A stretch of DNA of 18,537 nt from NCBI GenBank assembly GCA_020635015.1, contig JACKAP010000027.1, positions 1-18,537 of the forward strand, read 5' to 3'. A model generated the notes under the pieces. That model was not told the origin of the DNA, did not search any database, and was given only the letters and a program-made list of their open reading frames with translations. Position 1 is the first letter of the stretch; every line of letters starts with the position of its first letter. Of the stretch, positions 1 through 6,810 are shown piece by piece. This stretch comes from Calditrichia bacterium. GTDB taxonomy: Bacteria > Calditrichota > Calditrichia > RBG-13-44-9 > J075. Both the position numbers and the translations under genes were made by a program.

Positions 1-42
1 CACTCCGCACTCCGCACTCCGCACTCCGCACTCCGCATTCGT
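1..42. repeat. Heptanucleotide tandem array (CACTCCG)n
   Basis: There are five perfect CACTCCG units (1-35) and a degenerate sixth unit, CATTCGT (36-42). The array runs into the stop codon (42-44) of the minus-strand phosphatase gene. Read in that gene's direction the unit is GCGGAGT. It differs by one base from the GCGGAGA units after the glycosyltransferase gene. The window edge cuts the array, so its full length is unknown. Confidence 0.95.
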
Positions 43-647
43 CAAGGCTCCAGTCCCAGCGTGTCCAGCCGCCAGCGCTGGCCGTCGTGGATGAAGATAT
101 TGATGGCGGCATTTTTGATGATGAAAGGGCGGGGAATTTGCTGGTCGATGCCGGCGATGCTGCGTAGAAAACGATTGATCACACCCCCATGGGTGATCAC
201 TGCAATGTTGGTTTGTGCATGCCGTTGCCGGAGTTCCTCAAAACAGGCGGTTACCCGTCCCACAAACTGGTCGACGCTCTCGCCCCCAGGAATGATGAAA
301 TCCGGGCGGCGGGTTTTATACTCGTGGTAAATATCCGGGTGACGTGTCTCAATCTCCGTGCCGGTTAATCCCTCGAATATGCCGTAATTGCGCTCGCGCA
401 GACGCGGTTCGGAGATGATCGCATGACCGGTGCGCCGGGCAATTGCTGCAGCGGTTTGCTGAGTCCGGCCTAGATCACTGGCATAAAGATGGGTGAAGTT
501 CCTCGACTGCATCAGCGCTGCCAGCGCTTCGGTCTGGGCGATTCCATGTTCGCTGAGCTCGCTGTCGCCGTGGCCCTGGTAGCGGTGGGCGATGTTCCAC
601 AGTGTCTCGCCGTGGCGGATAAGCAGCATGGTGGTAATTGGAGGCAT
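42..647 (-). CDS. Histidine phosphatase family protein (phosphoglycerate mutase-like)
   Basis: This is a 201-residue cytoplasmic enzyme of the histidine phosphatase superfamily, which works through a phospho-histidine. Visible motifs are LLIRHGETLWN with catalytic His12, SDLGRTQQTA with phosphate-binding Arg61, RERNYGIFEG with the likely acid/base Glu85, PGGES, and VITHGG with His153. Length fits the GpmB/CobC-like branch. The substrate cannot be read from sequence: candidates include phosphoglycerate, alpha-ribazole phosphate and other phosphate esters. The frame is open back to 719, inside radA. I chose the ATG at 647 because it leaves a 31-bp gap to radA; an ATG at 629 is also possible. 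Neither has a clear Shine-Dalgarno. It is probably cotranscribed with radA. The 3' end abuts the heptad array at 1-42. Confidence 0.88.
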   Translation of the reverse strand: MPPITTMLLIRHGETLWNIAHRYQGHGDSELSEHGIAQTEALAALMQSRNFTHLYASDLGRTQQTAAAIARRTGHAIISEPRLRERNYGIFEGLTGTEIETRHPDIYHEYKTRRPDFIIPGGESVDQFVGRVTACFEELRQRHAQTNIAVITHGGVINRFLRSIAGIDQQIPRPFIIKNAAINIFIHDGQRWRLDTLGLEP

Positions 648-678
648 GAGATCATTGATGTTGATTTTTAACGAATCC

Positions 679-2055
679 TTAGGGCATATCCCCCAAGTCC
701 ACCGGCAGCAGCAGCTCATTCAAGCGATTTACCGGCGAGAGCAGCAGGGCGATTTTTTTCTTCTGGGCGGAGTCGGGCAGGTTGGGGGAGGGGAGATAAG
801 CCTGCTTGAAGCCCATCTTCTCCGCTTCCTTCAGCCGGCTTTCCACAAATGACACCGGCCGAACCTCGCCGCCTAAACCGACTTCGCCGATGTAGACCGC
901 ATCGCTGTCCAGGGGCTGCTCCAGGCGGCTGGAATAGAGCGCTGCCGCCACCCCCAGATCAATGCCCGGATCGTTGATGCGCAGCCCCCCGGCCACCTTG
1001 ACGAAGACATCGTGGATCCCGAAGCTGAGATGGCAATATTTTTCCAGGATCGCCAGGATCAGCGACAGGCGCCGGTGATCGAAACCGCTGACCGTTCGTT
1101 GAGGAGTACCGTAATTGGAACGGTTGACCAGCGCTTGCACCTCTACCAGCAGCGGACGGCTGCCCTCATAGCTACAGACGATGCTGCTCCCGGATCCGGG
1201 GCGTTGCCGGGGATCGAGAAACAGGCCGGAGAGATTCTTGATCTCTTTCAGCCCCTGGGAATTCATCTCGAACACTCCCAGTTCATTGGAGGCGCCAAAG
1301 CGATTTTTCACCGAGCGGAGGATGCGATGCTGCAGCGTATTGCCTTCGAAGTTGATCACCACATCCACCAGATGCTCCAGGATTTTCGGTCCCGCTACCG
1401 CTCCTTCTTTGTTGACGTGGCCGATCATGAACAGGGTGAAGGGGGTGCTCTTGGCCTGGCGGAACAGGCGGGCGGCGCATTCCCGTACCTGGCCCACATT
1501 GCCCGGCGCGCCGGAAAGCTCGGCGCTGTAAATCGCCTGTACCGAATCGATTACCACGATGTCCGGGCGGGTTTTTTCGATGTGATATTCGATCGCTTCC
1601 ACCTCGGTCTCCGCCAGCACCAGCAGATTATCGGCCGGAGAACGCAGACGGTCGGCGCGATTCTTGATCTGCTGCAGCGATTCCTCTCCGCTGATGTAGA
1701 GGGTCTTCTGCCCCCGCTGCTGTAGTTGCAGGAGCATCTGGAGCATCAAGGTCGATTTGCCGATCCCTGGCTCCCCGGCCAGCAGGATCACCGAAGCGGG
1801 AAAGATGCCCCCGCCCAGCACCCGATTGAATTCCTCGCTGCCGGTGGAGACGCGGATGTCTGCGGATTCGGCGGTTATCTCGCCCAGCCGTTGCGGCATG
1901 GATCGAGGAGCAATCGCGCTTTTGGCCGCAGCACGCGGTTCCAGCGCCTCTTCCACAAAACTATTCCACTGCCCGCAATCGGGACATTTTCCCATCCACT
2001 TCGAAGCCTGGTAGCCGCATTCCTGGCAGATGAAAATCTGTTTGTTTTTGGCCAT
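679..2055 (-). CDS. radA: DNA repair protein RadA (Sms)
   Basis: This 458-residue protein has the normal full length for RadA, the RecA-like ATPase that drives branch migration during recombinational repair. It has an N-terminal zinc finger (Cys10, Cys13, Cys24, Cys27), Walker A GEPGIGKST (94-102), Walker B DIVVIDS (165-171), the RadA-specific KNRFG motif (250-254), and a C-terminal Lon-protease-like domain from about residue 290. The ATG at 2055 is the only sensible start because the zinc finger begins nine residues later. No Shine-Dalgarno is seen. The spacer upstream carries a palindromic repeat (2071-2090) only 15 bases from the start codon. radC lies upstream in the same orientation, 204 bp away, and the phosphatase gene follows closely, so the three may form a loose repair-linked cluster. 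Confidence 0.97.
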   Translation of the reverse strand: MAKNKQIFICQECGYQASKWMGKCPDCGQWNSFVEEALEPRAAAKSAIAPRSMPQRLGEITAESADIRVSTGSEEFNRVLGGGIFPASVILLAGEPGIGKSTLMLQMLLQLQQRGQKTLYISGEESLQQIKNRADRLRSPADNLLVLAETEVEAIEYHIEKTRPDIVVIDSVQAIYSAELSGAPGNVGQVRECAARLFRQAKSTPFTLFMIGHVNKEGAVAGPKILEHLVDVVINFEGNTLQHRILRSVKNRFGASNELGVFEMNSQGLKEIKNLSGLFLDPRQRPGSGSSIVCSYEGSRPLLVEVQALVNRSNYGTPQRTVSGFDHRRLSLILAILEKYCHLSFGIHDVFVKVAGGLRINDPGIDLGVAAALYSSRLEQPLDSDAVYIGEVGLGGEVRPVSFVESRLKEAEKMGFKQAYLPSPNLPDSAQKKKIALLLSPVNRLNELLLPVDLGDMP

Positions 2056-2061
2056 ATTTAT

Positions 2062-2090
2062 CAGTTGTAGTGATCGGTGGTCACCGATCA
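2062..2090. repeat. Palindromic repeat copy 1 (upstream of radA)
   Basis: The sequence CAGTTGTAG is followed by the palindrome TGATCGGTGGTCACCGATCA (2071-2090). The same block occurs twice before priA (14727 and 14782), there with A and T in place of a symmetric G and C. Arms are 9 bp around a central GT. The element ends 15 bases before the radA ATG, so it must lie in the radA leader or promoter. Confidence 0.85.
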
Positions 2091-2123
2091 GGTTGTTTGG
2101 TCGTTGGTCATTGATTTATTGGT

Positions 2124-2184
2124 ATCCATTCGTATTCATTCGTGGCTTACAATAATCCGTGTGCATCGGTGTCCATCCGTGGCT
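2124..2184. repeat. Degenerate ten-base repeat in radC-radA spacer
   Basis: Two units of the form ATYCATTCGT (2124-2143) are followed by GGCTTAC. Three further ten-base units follow at 2151-2180 (AATAATCCGT, GTGCATCGGT, GTCCATCCGT), and then GGCTAAA. Both blocks end in GGCT. It resembles intergenic repeats I know from other environmental bacterial genomes. No function can be read. Confidence 0.7.
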
Positions 2185-2259
2185 AAAAAAAAGCAGTTAC
2201 CCATTATCTTTCTAATTTAGAACATCATCGCCCCCGGATCAACAAAAAACCTTGGCGAG

Positions 2260-2970
2260 CTATTCCTCCACCAAACCCGCCTCCCGGAAGCTGAAATAGC
2301 TGCTGCTGCCAATGATGATATGGTCCAGCACCGGCACGTCGAGCAGGCGGCCGGATTCGATTAACCGTTTGGTAATGCTTTTGTCTTCCGGTGATGGATG
2401 CACCTCGCCGGAGGGATGATTGTGCAGCAGGATAATGCTGGCGGCAGATTCCAGGATGGCGGAGCGGAACACTTCCCGGGGATGTACCAGCGAAGCATTG
2501 AGGATGCCCTCGCTGATGCGGATGTCGCGAATCAGATGATTGGCGCTGTTGAGTACCAGGATGATGAAGATCTCCTTGCGCAGGTGCCCCAGCAGCGGCC
2601 CGTAGCGCTGGAAGACGATCTCCGGATCGGTAATCTTTACCTTTGGCTTGATCGGCAGGCTGGTAAAGCGGCGGGCGATTTCCAGGGTGGCGGCCAGGGT
2701 TACTGCCTTGACTTTACCCACTCCTTTCAGGCGGTGGAAGTCCTGATATTGGATTGCCGACAGATCCTGCAGGCTGCCGAAGCGGGCGAGGATGGTCTTG
2801 GCCAGATCCAGCGCCGTCTGGGTACGGCTGCCGGTGCGCAGCAGTATCGCCAGCAACTCCGACTCGCTCAGCCGCTCCGGCCCCAACTGCACCAGCTTTT
2901 CGCGGGGCCGCTCCCCCTCCGGCCAATCCTTGATCTTCACCCGGTAAAACGACGGTTCCTGGATCTTCAT
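2260..2970 (-). CDS. radC: RadC-family JAMM-domain protein
   Basis: This is a 236-residue member of the RadC (YicR) family, historically named for DNA repair although its true function is unsettled. An N-terminal helix-hairpin-helix region (LKGVGKVKA, about 81-89) suggests DNA contact. The C-terminal JAB/MPN metal-binding domain has Glu133 (KEIFIILVLN) and LLHNHPSGEVHPSPED, with His183, His185 and Asp196 as expected zinc ligands. The frame opens six codons earlier (2988), but the ATG at 2970 has a strong Shine-Dalgarno (GGAAGGAGGAG) directly upstream, so I chose it. Length is normal. The minus-strand sequence upstream has a TTGACA (3015-3020 on the plus strand) but no convincing -10 box. A repeat-filled region separates it from the glycosyltransferase gene. 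Confidence 0.95.
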   Translation of the reverse strand: MKIQEPSFYRVKIKDWPEGERPREKLVQLGPERLSESELLAILLRTGSRTQTALDLAKTILARFGSLQDLSAIQYQDFHRLKGVGKVKAVTLAATLEIARRFTSLPIKPKVKITDPEIVFQRYGPLLGHLRKEIFIILVLNSANHLIRDIRISEGILNASLVHPREVFRSAILESAASIILLHNHPSGEVHPSPEDKSITKRLIESGRLLDVPVLDHIIIGSSSYFSFREAGLVEE

Positions 2971-3052
2971 GTCTCCTCCTTCCGGCAATCGTAAATGGCT
3001 GTTTACTTATATATTGTCAAAAGGAGGAGATTTTTGGAAAAAAATGATGCTG

Positions 3053-3233
3053 GATGTTTACTCACTTCGTTCGCGATATTTACTCGCTGTCGCTCGTGAT
3101 GTTTGTTCGCTGACGCTCACGATGTTTACTCGCTGCGCTCACGATGTTTGCTCGCTGTCGCTCGTGATGTTTGTTTGCTGACGCTCACGATGTTTGCTCA
3201 CTTCGTTCGCGATATTTGCGTGCTGACGCTCGC
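3053..3233. repeat. Tandem array of eight 22-23 bp units
   Basis: Eight consecutive units begin with GATRTTT and continue with variants of CTCGCTGCGCTCAC. Lengths are 22, 23, 23, 22, 23, 23, 22 and 23 bp. Units differ by several bases and there are no spacers, which rules out CRISPR. The same unit family, on the other strand, ends the window (18435-18537). Short frames across the array are artefacts of its period. Confidence 0.93.
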
Positions 3234-3309
3234 GATGTTTGTACTTACGCCGCAGGCCAATGACGGGCGAAGCCCCAATGACGCGTGAAGCGCCAATGAC
3301 ATTTCGCTC
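3234..3309. repeat. GTAC junction and GTCATTGG module of composite element, copy 1
   Basis: Read on the minus strand, i.e. downstream from the glycosyltransferase gene, this holds GAGCGAAATGTCATTGG, 18-bp modules ending GTCATTGG, CCTGCGGCGTAAGTAC, and then the 22-23 bp array. The core 3241-3309 is 69 bp. The second copy (18384-18434) is 51 bp, shorter by exactly one 18-bp module. The modules hold small GC hairpins such as GGGCTTCGCCC. Confidence 0.88.
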
Positions 3310-3339
3310 TCCGCTCTCCGCTCTACGCCCTACGCTTCT
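3305..3339. repeat. Heptad array spanning the GT4 stop codon
   Basis: Seven-base units CGCTCTC, CGCTCTC, CGCTCTA, CGCCCTA and CGCTTCT run from 3305 to 3339. The stop codon of the minus-strand glycosyltransferase (3323-3325) lies inside the third unit, so the last few codons are written in degenerate heptads. Confidence 0.85.
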
Positions 3340-4429
3340 CAGCCACCACCTCTTCAAGGTATGCTTCCACCGAGCGCACCATGCGTTCCAGCGAAAAATT
3401 CTCGCGGATAAAGCTGCGGGCGGCATCACCGATTTCCCGGCGGGTTTCCGGCGCGGCCAGCAGTTCCAGGGTGTTTTGGGTCATCAGGTATATATCGTTG
3501 GGCGGCACCACCCGCCCGGTTTGGGGCGAGGTGATCACTTCGTGAACCCCCCCGACATCGAATGCCACGACCGCTCGTCCCGCCAGCATTGCTTCCATCA
3601 CCACATTGGGCAGTCCTTCCACTGCCGAGGTCAGCAGCACGACGTCGCAGCCCTGGTACAGCGGCATTACTTCCTCACGGAAGCCGGTCATGTAAAGATG
3701 GGCGATGATGCCCAGATCGGAGGCATATTGCTGGATCTCGGTCTTGCGAGGACCGTCGCCAACGATCAGGAACAACGCATCCGGCCATTCGTTCAGGATG
3801 TTTTTAGCGACCTCCAGGAACACTGTGTGCTGCTTCTGGGGCACCAGACGGCCGAAGATGCCGATCACCGGCCCCTGCTCCGGCAGGTCCAGCTCCTTGC
3901 GGATCGTGGCGGGGTCCTGCGCCAGCAGCGACTCAGTGTCAATACCGTTGTAGATCACCCGTACAAAGCGTTCCTCCAGCCAATGATATGATAGATATTT
4001 TTCCCGGATGGCGTTGGTGTTGGTGATGATGCCATCGGCCAGGGCTTTATAGGTCAGGCGATATTTCCAATTGTTCGGCAGCAGGGCCAGCCCGGCCCGG
4101 GCCAGCAGCGCCGGCCGGCCGGCAAACCATCCGGCCACCCCTGCGAGACGCACATCCTTATTCAGATTAGCGATAATCGCATCAATCCGCTCTCTGCGGA
4201 AAAATGCCGCCAGCCGGGCAATGTTGCCCGGTCCAAAATCGCTGCCGATATCAAGGGGAAATGTCGAAAATTCCGCTTTGGCGCAGGCCTGCAGAAACAG
4301 CGAATCCGGCCGGCCGCAGCAATGGATCCGGTGACCCCTGTCGCGCAGTCCCCGGGCGGACAGCAGCATCCATTTCTCGACGCCGCCCCAGGTCTCCTTG
4401 CCCACGCTGTTCATGTAAAAGATATTCAT
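3323..4429 (-). CDS. Glycosyltransferase family 4 (GT-B fold)
   Basis: This is a 368-residue cytoplasmic or membrane-associated retaining glycosyltransferase, probably moving a sugar from a nucleotide donor to a lipid or polysaccharide acceptor. The N-terminal acceptor domain opens with MNIFYMNSVG and a GGVEKW loop (15-20). The donor domain holds IFGRLVPQKQ (191-200, Arg194 and Lys199 expected at the phosphates), LIVGDGP (221-227), and the EX7E motif EGLPNVVMEA (Glu271, Glu279). Donor and acceptor are unknown. An AGGAG lies 11 bases before the ATG, a little far but usable. It lies just downstream of the MsbA-like exporter, which suggests lipopolysaccharide core or capsule assembly. The last residues, KRRA, are encoded inside a heptad repeat and may not be conserved. 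Confidence 0.93.
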   Translation of the reverse strand: MNIFYMNSVGKETWGGVEKWMLLSARGLRDRGHRIHCCGRPDSLFLQACAKAEFSTFPLDIGSDFGPGNIARLAAFFRRERIDAIIANLNKDVRLAGVAGWFAGRPALLARAGLALLPNNWKYRLTYKALADGIITNTNAIREKYLSYHWLEERFVRVIYNGIDTESLLAQDPATIRKELDLPEQGPVIGIFGRLVPQKQHTVFLEVAKNILNEWPDALFLIVGDGPRKTEIQQYASDLGIIAHLYMTGFREEVMPLYQGCDVVLLTSAVEGLPNVVMEAMLAGRAVVAFDVGGVHEVITSPQTGRVVPPNDIYLMTQNTLELLAAPETRREIGDAARSFIRENFSLERMVRSVEAYLEEVVAEKRRA

Positions 4430-4492
4430 GGTGTAAAGAGCTCCTCATCTCTCCGCAATATTCGCAATCTGGCGTTATGTTAACTTTTTCTT

Positions 4493-4520
4493 GATCCTGG
4501 ATCCTGGATACTGGATAAAG
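4493..4520. repeat. Heptad array (GATCCTG)n
   Basis: The units are GATCCTG, GATCCTG, GATACTG and GATAAAG. Written as ATCCTGG, the unit differs by one base from the ATGCTGG units of the neighbouring array at 4564, but it runs on the opposite strand. The two arrays therefore form a long imperfect inverted repeat. Confidence 0.8.
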
Positions 4521-4563
4521 GAGTAAATTTTTGATTGACATTGTGAATAGAACTGGTTTTGTT

Positions 4564-4626
4564 CCAGCATCCAGCATCCAGCATCCAGCATCCAGCATCC
4601 AGCATCCAGCATCCAGCATCCAGTCA
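4564..4626. repeat. Heptad array (CCAGCAT)x8 abutting the ABC exporter stop codon
   Basis: Eight perfect CCAGCAT units (4564-4619) are followed by one degenerate unit, CCAGTCA (4620-4626). The next three bases are the stop codon of the minus-strand ABC exporter (4627-4629). Read in gene direction the unit is ATGCTGG. No conventional intrinsic terminator is present at this gene end. Confidence 0.95.
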
Positions 4627-6525
4627 TCAGCCGTTAAACTGCAGTTCGCATAACCGGCGGTAGCGTTCAGATTTTTTCAGCAATTCCTCATGCCGGCCTT
4701 CGCTAAGGATCCGGCCCTCTTCCAACAGCACGATTTTATCCGAATTGATGATCGATGACAGGCGGTGGGCGATGATCAGCACCGTGCGGTCTTTCATCAG
4801 ATTCTCTACTGCTTCCTGGATCAGGTGCTCCGATTCCGAATCCAGCGAGGAGGTCGCTTCATCGAAGATCAGGATCGGGGGATTTTTCAGGATGGCCCGG
4901 GCGATGGAAATGCGCTGGCGCTGGCCGCCGGAGAGGAGTACGCCCCGCTCCCCGATGATCGTATCAAATTGCTCGGGAAATTCCCTGATGAATTCGTAGG
5001 CATTGGCGAGCCGCGCCGCCTCCTCTATTTCTGTCATACTGTAGTCGCGGGTGCCGTAGGCGATGTTGTTGGCCACCGTATCGTTAAAGAGGATCACCTC
5101 CTGGGTGACGATCCCCATCAGCCGGCGTAGACTGTGCAGGGTGAGGTCGCGGATATCCGTGCCGTCGATGGTGATGCGCCCTCCGGAAACATCATAAAAA
5201 CGCGGCAGCAGGTTGACCATGGTGGTCTTGCCCGCCCCGCTGCTGCCCACCAGGGCCACCTTGCGGTTTTTCGGGATGTCCAGGGTAACCCGTTCCAGCA
5301 CCGCCTTGCCTTTGGACGTATAGCGGAAGTGCACATCCTCGTAGCGGATGTGCTCGCGGAATCCCTCCAGCTTAAGCGCGTCGGGCTTGTCGGCAATCGC
5401 CGGAGGGGTGTCGAGCACCTCGAAGATCCGCTTACCGGAAGCCAGGGCGATCTGGATGTTGTTGTTCAGCTCTCCCAGACTTTTGATCGGTTCCATCATA
5501 ATAAACAGAAAGGTAATGAAGCGGATGAAGTCCTCCGAACTGAGCTGGCTGCCGCTCAGCACCAGGTTGCCGCCGTACCACATCACCACCGCCATGACCA
5601 TCACCCCCAGGGTTTCTGAGAGGGGAGAGGAGAGGCGGTTGAGGCGCACCTGGCGCAGCACGGCTTTGAAGTGGTGTTCGGTTTCCCGGCGGAATTTTTC
5701 ATTTTCATAGGCTTCCATCCCAAAGGCTTTCACCACCTTAATGCCGGAGATCGCCTCCTGGAGGATCGAGGTGATGTTGGAGATGCGTTCCTGCACCCGC
5801 TTGCTCTTGCGCTTCAGGCTGCGCCCGATCTTTTGGATCAGGGCAGTGCTGAGGGGAAAGATGACCAGGGCGGCCAGGGTCAACTGCCAACTGATGTTGA
5901 ACAGGATGAAGATGTAGAGCAGGATCAGCACCGGATCACGGATCAGTTTGGTGAAGCTGCGGTTGATTGCCACATTGACGGCATTGATATCGTTGGTGAT
6001 ACGCGAGATCAGGTTGCCGGTTTTGGTCTGGGTGAAAAATTGGAGCGGCTGGCGCAGGATATGTTCGTACACTTCCTCCCGGAGGGTCTTGATTACTTTC
6101 TGTTCCACGTAGCTGACCCAATAAAATTCCCCGAAGGCAAAGAGGTTCTTCAGCGTGAAAGAGACAATGATGAAGATACAGAGCAACTGTAGCATCTCCA
6201 TGGGGTCGTCGCGGTAGAGCCAGCGGTTGACGGTGCCTTTCAGCCAGTTGTTGAGATTGAAGCCGGTGGGTGTGTCGGTCAGGGCGTTGCCGGCAGCGCT
6301 GGATTCCTCCGCTGCGCCGCCGGGCTGCTGGGAGGCCTCGACCTGCGTTTTCGGCTCGAAGATGGTCTTCACCACCGGTGCAATCATCCAGATCGACAGG
6401 GTGTTGAAAATCACGTAAAGGAAGTTAAACACCAGCACCATCAAGATGTAGCGTTTGTAGGGGCGCAGGTAGGCGATGAGCCGCAGGTATAGCGGCCAGC
6501 TGTCTCCGGAAGCTTTACGTTTCAT
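4627..6525 (-). CDS. MsbA-type ABC exporter (fused permease and ATPase)
   Basis: This 632-residue half-transporter should act as a homodimer in the inner membrane. The family moves lipid A-core, other glycolipids or drugs. The N-terminal region holds about six membrane segments and coupling-helix sequence (KTGNLISRITNDINAVN). The ATPase domain has Walker A GSSGAGKTT (about 427-435), Q-loop VTQEVILFND, signature LSGGQRQR (about 530), Walker B ILIFDEATSSLD and the AHR switch (about 585). It is roughly 50 residues longer than E. coli MsbA. The extra length is a low-complexity, Ala/Gly/Ser-rich loop after the first membrane helix (about 58-108). An AGAGG lies close to the ATG. A candidate promoter is at 6621-6649. 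A nearby glycosyltransferase and an EptA-like enzyme favour lipid A or glycolipid export over drug export, but this is inference. Confidence 0.93.
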   Translation of the reverse strand: MKRKASGDSWPLYLRLIAYLRPYKRYILMVLVFNFLYVIFNTLSIWMIAPVVKTIFEPKTQVEASQQPGGAAEESSAAGNALTDTPTGFNLNNWLKGTVNRWLYRDDPMEMLQLLCIFIIVSFTLKNLFAFGEFYWVSYVEQKVIKTLREEVYEHILRQPLQFFTQTKTGNLISRITNDINAVNVAINRSFTKLIRDPVLILLYIFILFNISWQLTLAALVIFPLSTALIQKIGRSLKRKSKRVQERISNITSILQEAISGIKVVKAFGMEAYENEKFRRETEHHFKAVLRQVRLNRLSSPLSETLGVMVMAVVMWYGGNLVLSGSQLSSEDFIRFITFLFIMMEPIKSLGELNNNIQIALASGKRIFEVLDTPPAIADKPDALKLEGFREHIRYEDVHFRYTSKGKAVLERVTLDIPKNRKVALVGSSGAGKTTMVNLLPRFYDVSGGRITIDGTDIRDLTLHSLRRLMGIVTQEVILFNDTVANNIAYGTRDYSMTEIEEAARLANAYEFIREFPEQFDTIIGERGVLLSGGQRQRISIARAILKNPPILIFDEATSSLDSESEHLIQEAVENLMKDRTVLIIAHRLSSIINSDKIVLLEEGRILSEGRHEELLKKSERYRRLCELQFNG

Positions 6526-6620
6526 CGCATACCTCTACCATTCCGTCTCTGCCGTTCCCGCCGCCGCGTCGGTCGAGCCGCATCTGATGCATCTGCCGCC
6601 TTCCTGATCTAAAAGGGAAA

Positions 6621-6649
6621 AGTGTACGAAAGAAAAGCGCTAAACGCAA
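6621..6649 (-). promoter_or_regulatory. Candidate sigma-70 promoter for the ABC exporter
   Basis: On the minus strand TTGCGT and TACACT are separated by 17 bp, placing a transcript start near 6614, about 90 bases before the ATG. The rest of the 6526-6810 spacer shows no gene, repeat or clear terminator. Confidence 0.45.
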
Positions 6650-6810
6650 ATGATCCGTGATTTAGTGCAAGAATGGCCAACCCTGAAAGTCAAGGCAAAT
6701 CAATGCTTGAGGCCGGATTGGGGGCACACCTGCTATGATAATAGGCAAGGTTGGGGAATTGACTGTTTGTTGGGTATACAACCTTTGGGGCCTATCAGAA
6801 CGCGGGCGGT

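Noticed and set aside
1012..1725. 237-codon plus-strand frame opposite radA
   Set aside because: It has no family motifs and lies wholly within radA, which shows every expected domain.
2969..3020. radC promoter with TTGACA at 3015-3020 (minus strand)
   Set aside because: The -35 match is perfect, but no acceptable -10 box lies 16-18 bp away, so it is not listed as a feature.
3053..3233. Possible CRISPR array
   Set aside because: Units are directly joined with no unique spacers, vary in sequence and length, and no cas genes are near.
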